DNA from: Planctomycetaceae bacterium
GTDB lineage: Bacteria; Planctomycetota; Planctomycetia; Pirellulales; Thermoguttaceae
DNA: 14,178 bases
Reading direction: 5' to 3'
Assembly (NCBI GenBank): GCA_009783865.1
Contig: WRCR01000045.1
Coordinates: 1 to 14,178 of the forward strand
A model generated the notes under the pieces. That model searched no databases. It was given only the letters and a program-made list of their open reading frames with translations, and was not told where the DNA came from. Of the stretch, positions 5,300 to 12,576 are shown piece by piece (position 1 is the first letter of the stretch; every line of letters starts with the position of its first letter). The position numbers were made by a program, and so were the translations under genes.

Positions 5300-6829
5300 A
5301 TGCCGCAATATCTTGCACTCGATTGGGACGAATATCAATGCCGCTATGTGCTTGCATCAGTCGGCAGAAACACTGTGTCTATCCGCAAAGCCGGTATCAT
5401 CAACTGGACGGCAAGTCCGCAAACGGAAGACGTTCAAACAGATGAAGAAGAAAAAACGAAAGAAACACCAGCGGACGACAGCACCTCGTTAAAAACCGCT
5501 CTGCAAACACTTTGCGGCAAAATCAAGGACTTGAAGTTTGAACCCTGCCGCTCACTTCTTTCGCTCAATCGGAGTAAGACCGAAATACTATACCAAAAAC
5601 TGCCGCCTTGTAAAGAAGCGGAATTACCGGTGCTGCTGAAGAATCAAGTACTCCGTGAATTGCCCACCTGCACGGACTTCGACCCGCTTGACTATCTGCC
5701 GTTGAATAATAAAAATGCTGCCGTTCCCGGCTGGAATTTGTTGGCGTTGACGATTCCGCTTTCATATCGGCAGTTATTGACCCGTTCTTTCCGCAGTATT
5801 CATTTTCCGCCGCAGCAAATCGGTTTTCGCGCCGCCGCTGCCGCTTCGCTGTTTCTTGCTTTGCAGAACGCAGATAATCCCATTCTGCTGGTCAATAATA
5901 CAGGTCTTGATACGGATTTAATTTTAATAGACGGAAAACAAATCGATTCGATTCGTTCTTTTCGTCTGCCGCCGGAAATAAAAACGGAGGAAGCCGCTCA
6001 AAGAATTGCCGATGAAGTCCGCCGGACTGTACTTGCGGGTTTGGATTCCGAAACATCTGTTCAGAAAATAGTCATCTTCGGCACAGAAACAGAACATACC
6101 GAGTTGCAGCAGCAGTTGACTGACTCGGAGTTAGAGACGGAAATTATCAACCCGTTCGCGCTTCCTTGGATTGACATGCCCCGTTTTTCAGCCGGTAGTT
6201 CTACCGAAGAGGCAGATGTGGGGTTTCTTCCTGCCGGTCAGTTTGCTCCGCTCATCGGTCTTTTATCAGAACATTTGAGTGAACGAAAGGAGCGGCTCAA
6301 ATTTTGCAGCGTTGATTTTCTTCGTCCGCGTGAGGCACCGAAGCCGGTCAATCTTATCCGAACACTTTTGCTCGCTGTTGTTCTGTTGATAATTGTCGGC
6401 ACTGGTTTGTTTTTCTGGAACCGCGGAGTAATTCAGGGAATGGAAAAAGAATTAGCGGACTTGCAGAAAGAATACAAAAAAACCGTCGAACAATATAGGC
6501 AGATACAGCCGATTTACAATGTCCTGCGGCAAACCCAAAACTGGGATTCGCAAAACGTTGTTTGGCTCAACGAACTCTGGGCTTTGTCGGCTTCACTTCC
6601 GGGAGAACAGGACTTGATGATTTCGCAGATGACTTTCACTGCCGGCAGTTCCAACCCGCGAATTCAACTAAACGGAATGGTACGGGACCCGTCGGTCTTG
6701 CGGACTTTCCAAACGGGACTTAACGCCAGCGGGCATTATCAGATGCGGAACCCGCAAATCACCAGAAACCCCGCAGGCGGCGGTTATCCGTTCCTGTTTC
6801 AAACCACGATAATGAAGGTTAAACGGTAG
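5300..6829 (+). CDS. PilM-like domain fused to PilN-like tail (GspL-type), type IV pilus/type II secretion family
   Basis: This 509-residue protein combines a cytoplasmic actin-like domain (about 1-325) with a membrane-anchored tail, the arrangement of GspL or a PilM-PilN fusion in type IV pilus and type II secretion machines. The first strand reads YLALDWDEYQCRYVLA (4-19). ILLVNNTGLDTDLILIDG (195-212) resembles the second phosphate-binding strand of PilM. The nucleotide-loop glycines are poorly kept, so ATP binding is doubtful. An acidic, low-complexity stretch (41-63) is inserted near the N-terminus. A single transmembrane helix spans about 355-373, then a coiled coil (378-402) and a periplasmic ferredoxin-like domain (about 420-509), as in PilN. 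It follows the secreted-protein gene by 10 nt. No other pilus or secretion gene is in the window, so its system is unknown. Confidence 0.75.
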   Translation: MPQYLALDWDEYQCRYVLASVGRNTVSIRKAGIINWTASPQTEDVQTDEEEKTKETPADDSTSLKTALQTLCGKIKDLKFEPCRSLLSLNRSKTEILYQKLPPCKEAELPVLLKNQVLRELPTCTDFDPLDYLPLNNKNAAVPGWNLLALTIPLSYRQLLTRSFRSIHFPPQQIGFRAAAAASLFLALQNADNPILLVNNTGLDTDLILIDGKQIDSIRSFRLPPEIKTEEAAQRIADEVRRTVLAGLDSETSVQKIVIFGTETEHTELQQQLTDSELETEIINPFALPWIDMPRFSAGSSTEEADVGFLPAGQFAPLIGLLSEHLSERKERLKFCSVDFLRPREAPKPVNLIRTLLLAVVLLIIVGTGLFFWNRGVIQGMEKELADLQKEYKKTVEQYRQIQPIYNVLRQTQNWDSQNVVWLNELWALSASLPGEQDLMISQMTFTAGSSNPRIQLNGMVRDPSVLRTFQTGLNASGHYQMRNPQITRNPAGGGYPFLFQTTIMKVKR

Positions 6830-6858
6830 CGTAGGCGTAGGATTAAAATCCTACGCTA
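6827..6858. terminator. Hairpin between convergent genes
   Basis: GCGTAGGATT (6835-6844) and AATCCTACGC (6847-6856) are exact reverse complements. Because GCGTAG is tandemly repeated, TAGCGTAGG (6827-6835) can pair instead with CCTACGCTA (6850-6858). It sits between the ends of two converging genes, which suggests termination. However, the + side is followed by TAAAAAATTC rather than a T-run. It could be a dispersed palindromic element instead. Confidence 0.45.
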
Positions 6859-6864
6859 AAAAAT

Positions 6865-9315
6865 TCACTGCGATAACAACAGTACGTCTTCCGCACCGAC
6901 CGTCAGCGTCAATTCATTGTTCTGCGCGAAATAACTCTTGCCGGTCAAACGCTCCTTCCACTGTTTCGGCAAATCACCGTCAAAGCGCAGCACCGCTGTC
7001 TGCGGTTCAGTTGAAGCGTTAAACACCGTAAAATACGTTTTTCCATTGCCGCTGAAACGTTCAACGAAAATCTTCTCGTTGTCCTGTTTTACTTTCGTGA
7101 GCGGCTGCCAGCCCGCGTTGGCAATTTCCTGACAAAGCGGAACATATTTCTTGAACAGCGGTCGGTCGCGCTCATAGAGTTCCGGCTGCGTGAAATACTG
7201 TTTCGTTGAAGCATCAGCACTGAAAAATCCCGGAAACATTCCGAAAGCAAGACAGCGTTTCATATATTTTTCCGAACATTCCATACTCCATTGCGTAAAG
7301 TCGGTATTCATCAAAAAGCAATACGGCTTTTGTCCGCACAAAGCACGCCGGTAAAACAAGTCGTCCATTGACATCGGCGACCACTTGCCGCTGCGGTTCC
7401 AGTTGACTTCTGAACCGGCAACATCAACGTATGGTACAAGCCAGCACAGCGAACTCGGCGTGCTGTTTGCCATCGTCAGTTTGCCCTTTGGATGCAGGTC
7501 TTCAGCCATTTTACGGACGTATTCATAAACAATCAAGCCGCGGAAAATTGCGGGACGGAAGGTATCCCGTGCAAATACCAGCGGGAAATTTGCCGCCGAA
7601 AAATGTTCCCGGTCATAATCCATAATCGAAGTAACATATCCTTCGGCAGAGTCAACATATTCGCCGTCAAGTATTCCTTTCTTTTTGGCTTCTTCACCAT
7701 AGAATTTTTCGTAGATTTCATCGCTCCAATTTACGGCAAAGCCGCCATCTTTTATGCCCGGCAAGTCGTTGATACTCCAAACGATTCCGTTGCACCAAGG
7801 CGTATCGAGAACGCGGTGTCCGTATCTGCCGTCTGCATCCTTGATTCCGCTGCTGAATAATGCTTTTGCCTGTGCCCTGCCTTCTGCTGCCATTTTTTTC
7901 GCCAGTTCGACTCCTGCTTCGTAAGTCCTCGGCATTTCTTCCGGCATCCTCATCCACCATGTCATCGGTTCGGTATAACGGAAAGTTAATATGTTGTGTT
8001 TATCGTCAAAGGCGACCTCATCATTTCCTTCTTTGATTGTGAAACCGAAGTCCTCGAATTGCGGTACTTTGCTGATTTTTGCAAAAGGCATCCAGTTTCC
8101 TTGATTTTTAACTTTCATGTCAAAGAACGCCGGATACAACCGCTGATATTCCGCCAATGCACCGCGATAACCTTCTTTCGGGTCGAAAGAATAAAACACG
8201 AAATGCAGGTTCGCTTTCGGCGATTCTTTCGTCAATGCCAAATCAACTGTAACGAACAACTCTTTTGTGCCTTCGTTATAACCCGTTCTGAAAAATGCCG
8301 GATATGCTAAATCGATTCCAATCGCATTGCCGAATTCTTTCCCGTCTTTTGTACCGGCAACCGCAAAGAACGGCTCGCGGGACAACCGACCGCCGCCGAT
8401 ATTATTTACTCCGTATGCTGTCGGTGCAACATGTTCTCTCATTTTCGTTTCCGAAATAGGAACATCTTTATACGGACGCAGGCAGCGGAGTACTGCGTCT
8501 GTTTCGGGGTACTGTATTGAAAACACCAGTGTTAAACATTTATCTTCGCTTGCCGGGTCTTTCAATGCAAGCGAGATTTCTGCGCTAACGGGTTTCTTAA
8601 ATGTGAGCAATGAATTACATTCAACGCCGAAAGCACTGTTACCGCTATTCGCCGGAATGACAAACGGCGAATTGTTTTTAACATCGCGGAGTTGTACCGT
8701 AAAGCCGCCTTGAGAGCGGTCACGCATTTTATGTACATCTTTAGCGACAACCGGCACGCCGTCAAAGAGTACCGCTTTCGCGCCGTCTTTTTCCGGTGTC
8801 TTGAAAACCGAGAATTTTGGATTTCGGAACCATACTTTGCCGGTTTTGCCTCGGAACAGCGTGTAGAAAGAGAGTGATTTCACGGGCTTTTCGGGAAACA
8901 GCGTTAGTTGCTTCTTTTCCCAATCGTGCGTTCCGACTGAAAACGCAACGGTTTGTCCCCATAATTGCGTGCCGTCCATGTAGGTAAGGTCAAGATAGAT
9001 ACTGTATTCACTGTCTGCCGAGCCGCTGACGTTTTCCGCTTTGCTTTCCGCTTCGGCAATGAGCGGCATCGGCGTTGTCTGGTTTAGTACAATGTGCTGT
9101 GTAGCACCTCGTCCCTTTTTTGATTCGGCGGTTCTTTCGCAAAAGAAGGTGCCGTTTTGCAATTCATAACCGTCTTCGTAGGGACGAAATTTGTCCATTT
9201 GTATAAGGTTTTCACCGTCTCCGAAGGAAACGATTTCCTTGAAAACGCTTTGTGCTAAAGCAGGGACCGCAAACGATAAGATAAAAACGAAAGATAGAAA
9301 AGCGATGTTTTTCAT
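6865..9315 (-). CDS. Secreted glycoside hydrolase-like protein, family not recognised
   Basis: This 816-residue protein starts with a signal peptide (hydrophobic 4-20, cleavage near Ala21). Residues about 22-170 form a jelly-roll, carbohydrate-binding-like domain ending in a GKVWFRNPKFSVF motif (159-171). A long beta-rich part (about 180-390) follows. A probable TIM barrel (about 400-740) carries acidic clusters: LDGEYVDSAEGY (549-560, with D550, E552, D555, E558), DYDREHF (566-572) and YVDVAGSEVNWN (629-640). A small beta-sandwich (about 745-816) ends it. This order is typical of retaining or inverting glycosidases with TIM barrels, but I cannot place the family, and catalytic residues are guesses. 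The gene diverges from a GH127 arabinofuranosidase, suggesting action on the same plant glycan. The start context is ACCAATGAAA, without a Shine-Dalgarno sequence. Confidence 0.65.
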   Translation of the reverse strand: MKNIAFLSFVFILSFAVPALAQSVFKEIVSFGDGENLIQMDKFRPYEDGYELQNGTFFCERTAESKKGRGATQHIVLNQTTPMPLIAEAESKAENVSGSADSEYSIYLDLTYMDGTQLWGQTVAFSVGTHDWEKKQLTLFPEKPVKSLSFYTLFRGKTGKVWFRNPKFSVFKTPEKDGAKAVLFDGVPVVAKDVHKMRDRSQGGFTVQLRDVKNNSPFVIPANSGNSAFGVECNSLLTFKKPVSAEISLALKDPASEDKCLTLVFSIQYPETDAVLRCLRPYKDVPISETKMREHVAPTAYGVNNIGGGRLSREPFFAVAGTKDGKEFGNAIGIDLAYPAFFRTGYNEGTKELFVTVDLALTKESPKANLHFVFYSFDPKEGYRGALAEYQRLYPAFFDMKVKNQGNWMPFAKISKVPQFEDFGFTIKEGNDEVAFDDKHNILTFRYTEPMTWWMRMPEEMPRTYEAGVELAKKMAAEGRAQAKALFSSGIKDADGRYGHRVLDTPWCNGIVWSINDLPGIKDGGFAVNWSDEIYEKFYGEEAKKKGILDGEYVDSAEGYVTSIMDYDREHFSAANFPLVFARDTFRPAIFRGLIVYEYVRKMAEDLHPKGKLTMANSTPSSLCWLVPYVDVAGSEVNWNRSGKWSPMSMDDLFYRRALCGQKPYCFLMNTDFTQWSMECSEKYMKRCLAFGMFPGFFSADASTKQYFTQPELYERDRPLFKKYVPLCQEIANAGWQPLTKVKQDNEKIFVERFSGNGKTYFTVFNASTEPQTAVLRFDGDLPKQWKERLTGKSYFAQNNELTLTVGAEDVLLLSQ

Positions 9316-9365
9316 TGGTTTGAAATTTTGAAAGTGTTAGAACTGGAAGTAAAACCGCTGGACTA

Positions 9366-9394
9366 ATTATAGCAGTTGTGAAACAGCAATACAA
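9366..9394 (-). promoter_or_regulatory. Promoter of the glycosidase-like gene
   Basis: On the minus strand a perfect -10 TATAAT (9366-9371) is preceded by TGC, giving an extended -10. A -35 TTGTAT (9389-9394, 3 of 6) lies at 17 nt. The ATG at 9315 follows about 50 nt downstream. Confidence 0.6.
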
Positions 9395-9412
9395 CGGCTT
9401 GGATAATAATTC

Positions 9413-9426
9413 GCACGTCACCGTGC
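9413..9426. promoter_or_regulatory. Dyad between divergent carbohydrate-gene promoters
   Basis: GCACG (9413-9417) and CGTGC (9422-9426) are inverted around TCAC. The dyad lies between the outward-facing -35 elements (9394 and 9444), where a regulator could control both genes at once. The arms are only 5 bp, so the assignment is tentative. Confidence 0.3.
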
Positions 9427-9443
9427 CTACGGAATGCACTCTA

Positions 9444-9471
9444 TTGTTTTTCCAGCAAAAACGGTTAAAAT
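9444..9471 (+). promoter_or_regulatory. Promoter of the GH127 gene
   Basis: A -35 TTGTTT (9444-9449) and a -10 TAAAAT (9466-9471, 5 of 6) are separated by 16 nt. The pattern matches that at 4664-4692 over TTGYTTTTCC and GTTAAAATG with identical spacing. The ATG lies 48 nt beyond the -10. Confidence 0.5.
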
Positions 9472-9518
9472 GCCCCCATGTGTGCTTTTGTTGCTTCACC
9501 CTATTTGACTGAAGACCA

Positions 9519-11858
9519 ATGAAACAATTACTCGCTATCTTTATTTTGTTGTTTTCCTGTACCGCTGTCTCGGCACAAATTCCGCCAGCGCAGTTTTCGC
9601 CGAAGTTTAAGGCGGTGCCGTTCACCGCAGTGCATTTCGATGACCAATTCTGGTCGCCGCGCCTGAAAACCAATGCCGAGGTTTCCATTCCGCACAATTA
9701 CGAATGGTGCGAAAAGACAGGACGCATCTCGAACTTCGCCAGAGCAGCCAAACTCGAAGAAGGTCCTTTCAAAGGAATCTATTTCGATGATTCCGATGTC
9801 TATAAACTGCTCGAAGGAACGGCATACTCCCTTGCCAACAACCGCGATGCCGCTTTGGAAAAACGGGCGGACGATGTTATCAACTGGATTAGCAAGGCGC
9901 AGCAGCCCGACGGCTATCTAAATACTTACTTCACACTTGTCGAACCGGAAAAAAGATGGATAAGCGTCGGCAGACACGAATTGTATTGCGCCGGTCATCT
10001 CATTGAAGCCGCCGTTGCTTATAAACGTGCAACCGGAAAAGATACGCTGCTGAATGTTGCCGAAAAGTTCGTGAAACATATCACCGACATTTTTATCGAC
10101 AAAAAATCCGCTAAATTCGATGTTCCCGGTCATGAAGAAATCGAATTAGCACTGGTCAAACTTTACGAATTGACAGGCAAGAAAGAATATCTGAAGTTGT
10201 CGGAACATTTCATTGATATTCGCGGCGACCAGACCAAGCGGAAAGACAAGATTCACGGACCGTATCAGCAAGACCACGAACCGCTGCGCAGTGCTTCGGA
10301 AATAACTGGGCATGCTGTCCGCGCCGTTTATCTTTACAGCGGTGCAGCCGATGTAGCGGCTTATACCGGCGACAAACAACTGATTGAAGCGATGAACAGA
10401 TTGTGGAGCGATGTCGTTGACCGAAAAATGTACATCACCGGCGGCATCGGCGCAAGACATCAGGGCGAAGCCTTCGGCAATGCTTACGAGTTGCCGAACC
10501 GGACTGCGTATTGCGAAACCTGTGCGGCTATCGGCTTGGTGTTTTGGGCGCACCGCATGAATCTGCTTCACGGCGATGCGAAATATGCCGATGTCGTTGA
10601 ACGGGCTATGTTCAACGGTGTGCTTGCCGGTATCGGAATGGACGGCAAGAGTTTCTTTTACGTTAATCCGCTTGAGAGTGTCGGCAATCATCATCGGCAG
10701 CCGTTCTTCGACTGCGCCTGCTGTCCGACCAATGTTGTCCGGTTTGTGCCGTCATTGCCGGGGTATCAGTATGCTGTAGAAGGCAATACGATTTATGTTA
10801 ATCAATTCGTTTCCGGCACAGCAACACTGCAACTACCGGACGGCGAAGTTACCATCACGCAAAAGACGAACTATCCGTGGGATGGTATTGTGAATTTCAA
10901 GTTTGACCGCAAACCGAAATCCGGCGTATCGGGAACATTTAATGTTAAACTCCGTTCTCCGCAATGGCTGGGGCAGGTGATATACAGTCCAATCATTCAT
11001 GTCAATTGGGTGCGGACTGCTGAAGAAACCATATCGTCAGATTTTCCAATGGAACCGACACGTATGATTGCCAATCCGAAGGTTGTTGCTAATCGCGGGC
11101 GGGTTGCTATTCAACGGGGACCGCTGGTGTATTGTTTCGAGCAATGCGACAATGAAGTGCCGGTGCTGCAAATCAAGTTACCCCGCAATCCTGTTTTTAC
11201 GGAAGAATTCAAAGACATCGGTTTGCCCGGCGGTCAAAAAGTCGTGGTGTTGAAGTGCAAAAACATTGACGGCAAGGAACTGACGGCAATACCGTATTTT
11301 GCGTGGGACCACCGTAAGCCGGGAGCGATGGCGGTTTGGGTGCGGCAGCAGGGATTGAGCAAGAAAAACCCGCCGTCCACCGGCGATGCACTTTACGCTG
11401 TGTTGGCGGACAAAATGTTAACGGCAGACGAAGAGGACGAGATTGAACCGACGGTAACGGCATCGTTTTGTCATCCGGGAGATACGCCCGATGCGGTGAT
11501 TGACGGTTTAGAGCCGAAAAATTCCAATGACCACAGTATTCCGAGAATGACGTTTTGGAACCGCAAAGGAACGAAGGAATGGCTAGAGCTGGACTTCGGC
11601 AAAACACAAAAGGTATCAAAATCGTCAATATATTGGTTCGATGATGCTGCCCGCAATGGCGGCTGCCGGATTCCGAAAAGTTGGACTTTATCATACCGAG
11701 ACGGCAGCGATTGGAAGGTATTGAAAACGGTTGACGCTCCCAAAAAGGATGCTTACGATGTCATCGAATTCGATGCCGTGGAAACAACGGGTTTGCGAAT
11801 CGACATTCAACTCCAAACCGGTTTCTCCGGCGGTGTACTGGAATGGAAAACGGAATAG
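9519..11858 (+). CDS. GH127 beta-L-arabinofuranosidase with discoidin-like C-terminal domain
   Basis: GH127 enzymes release beta-L-arabinofuranose from arabinosides such as hydroxyproline-linked oligosaccharides of plant cell-wall proteins, using a zinc-bound cysteine nucleophile. This 779-residue protein has a signal peptide (about 1-19, SAQ) and the family opening FTAVHFDDQFWSPRL (35-49). The (alpha/alpha)6 barrel contains HGEAF-type QGEAF with Glu317, matching the acid/base Glu322 of HypBA1. YCETC supplies Glu333 and Cys335, and CACCPTN supplies Cys401 and Cys402, so the zinc site and nucleophile are complete. Beta-sandwich domains follow. From about 642 to the end, an F5/8 type C-like domain (DAVIDG, WLELDFGKTQKV, IPKSWTLSYRDG) probably binds carbohydrate. 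It diverges from the glycosidase-like gene. The start context is ACCAATGAAA, with no Shine-Dalgarno sequence. Confidence 0.92.
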   Translation: MKQLLAIFILLFSCTAVSAQIPPAQFSPKFKAVPFTAVHFDDQFWSPRLKTNAEVSIPHNYEWCEKTGRISNFARAAKLEEGPFKGIYFDDSDVYKLLEGTAYSLANNRDAALEKRADDVINWISKAQQPDGYLNTYFTLVEPEKRWISVGRHELYCAGHLIEAAVAYKRATGKDTLLNVAEKFVKHITDIFIDKKSAKFDVPGHEEIELALVKLYELTGKKEYLKLSEHFIDIRGDQTKRKDKIHGPYQQDHEPLRSASEITGHAVRAVYLYSGAADVAAYTGDKQLIEAMNRLWSDVVDRKMYITGGIGARHQGEAFGNAYELPNRTAYCETCAAIGLVFWAHRMNLLHGDAKYADVVERAMFNGVLAGIGMDGKSFFYVNPLESVGNHHRQPFFDCACCPTNVVRFVPSLPGYQYAVEGNTIYVNQFVSGTATLQLPDGEVTITQKTNYPWDGIVNFKFDRKPKSGVSGTFNVKLRSPQWLGQVIYSPIIHVNWVRTAEETISSDFPMEPTRMIANPKVVANRGRVAIQRGPLVYCFEQCDNEVPVLQIKLPRNPVFTEEFKDIGLPGGQKVVVLKCKNIDGKELTAIPYFAWDHRKPGAMAVWVRQQGLSKKNPPSTGDALYAVLADKMLTADEEDEIEPTVTASFCHPGDTPDAVIDGLEPKNSNDHSIPRMTFWNRKGTKEWLELDFGKTQKVSKSSIYWFDDAARNGGCRIPKSWTLSYRDGSDWKVLKTVDAPKKDAYDVIEFDAVETTGLRIDIQLQTGFSGGVLEWKTE

Positions 11859-11880
11859 GCAGGAGCGCAACGCCTTATCC

Positions 11881-12474
11881 TTACCACACTTTCGGTTTGC
11901 CTTCGGGTTGAATGACTTCGATGTTCCTGCCGGATTGCAGAATGACGTACAAACCGTGTTTCAGGGCATAATCCCGGACGTTGTCATCGATAACGCCTCC
12001 GCCGACAGCCGCTATGAATTGGCGTTTGTCATTACGATAGTCGGCATACAAGCGGTATTTTTTTATACGTTCAAGATGGTCTTTGATGTCGTCAATCGTC
12101 AATTTTGTTTTGACTTCAACTAGCAGTGCGTAATCGCCGTTTTCGAGGAATAAATCAACTTCGCCGTGAACATCGATAGCGTCTTCTCGAAATGACATAC
12201 CGCGTCGGCTGCATTGGGTGAACGTGTATCCTAATTCTTGGAACAGATGAACGATTCCGCCTCTGACCATTGTTTCGATGAGTTCGCCGATGCGGTCGCC
12301 GAATTCAGCGAACCGCTTGTTCCAATTCTTTTGTTCTTTTTTGCGTCTCTCTTCGGCTTCTTTTAGAGAGAGACGTAGTTCTCTTATCTGTTTATCTGTT
12401 TTACGTGACTGTTTCTCTGTTTCACGGAACAGAGCCATCATTTCTTCGAAAGTCGGGACTGGTGCGTTGGACAT
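11881..12474 (-). CDS. PD-(D/E)XK nuclease-like protein (DUF3782-like)
   Basis: This 197-residue protein has a charged coiled coil (about 15-60) followed by a PD-(D/E)XK nuclease-like core. Within it are E64 in GELIE, D107 in EVDLF, and E120/K122 in LLVEVKTKL, the expected catalytic order. HLERIKKYR (133-141) follows as the usual helix. Proteins of this DUF3782-type family are predicted nucleases of unknown role, numerous in cyanobacteria and planctomycetes. They are sometimes taken for restriction-like or mobile-associated proteins. Nothing nearby indicates a restriction system or transposon. Unlike most neighbours, it has a Shine-Dalgarno sequence (GGAG at 12483-12486, 8 nt before the ATG). 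It converges with the GH127 gene, 22 nt apart, and no terminator is evident between them. Confidence 0.78.
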   Translation of the reverse strand: MSNAPVPTFEEMMALFRETEKQSRKTDKQIRELRLSLKEAEERRKKEQKNWNKRFAEFGDRIGELIETMVRGGIVHLFQELGYTFTQCSRRGMSFREDAIDVHGEVDLFLENGDYALLVEVKTKLTIDDIKDHLERIKKYRLYADYRNDKRQFIAAVGGGVIDDNVRDYALKHGLYVILQSGRNIEVIQPEGKPKVW

Positions 12475-12499
12475 TGGAAAATCTCCTGTTTGGCATTTG

Positions 12500-12505
12500 A
12501 TTATA
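12500..12505 (-). promoter_or_regulatory. -10 element for the nuclease-like gene
   Basis: A perfect TATAAT lies on the minus strand 26 nt upstream of the ATG at 12474. No good -35 was found at 16-18 nt; the nearest, TTTGTG at 12521-12526, is 15 nt away. The short leader contains the GGAG site. Confidence 0.35.
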
Positions 12506-12554
12506 ATGCTCGCATTCTACCACAAAGAACAGAAAAGGCAATACTGAAACCGGC

Positions 12555-12568
12555 GTACCGGCTAAATG
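12555..12568. repeat. 14-nt sequence repeated inverted at 1763-1776
   Basis: GTACCGGCTAAATG here is the exact reverse complement of CATTTAGCCGGTAC at 1763-1776. Both copies are intergenic, and CC follows the motif at the same spacing in both. On the minus strand the sequence after the TPR gene can also form a CCGG-TACG-CCGG stem-loop, so it may help end that transcript. An exact 14-mer pair can occur by chance in a window this size. Confidence 0.4.
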
Positions 12569-12576
12569 CCCCATAG

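Noticed and set aside
9212..9697. 161-codon minus-strand ORF spanning the divergent promoter region
   Set aside because: It runs across both promoters and into the starts of two convincing genes and encodes nothing recognisable.
10146..10694. 182-codon minus-strand ORF inside the GH127 gene
   Set aside because: It is a shadow of a catalytic-domain coding region whose key residues are all intact on the other strand.
11209..11694. 161-codon minus-strand ORF under the GH127 C-terminus
   Set aside because: It is low-complexity and Ser/Pro/Arg-rich, and opposite a recognisable discoidin-like domain.
12361..12420. Repetitive CTGTTT/TCTGTTT-rich stretch as a possible repeat array
   Set aside because: It encodes the Lys/Glu-rich coiled coil of the nuclease-like protein; the irregular repeats follow from the heptad composition.
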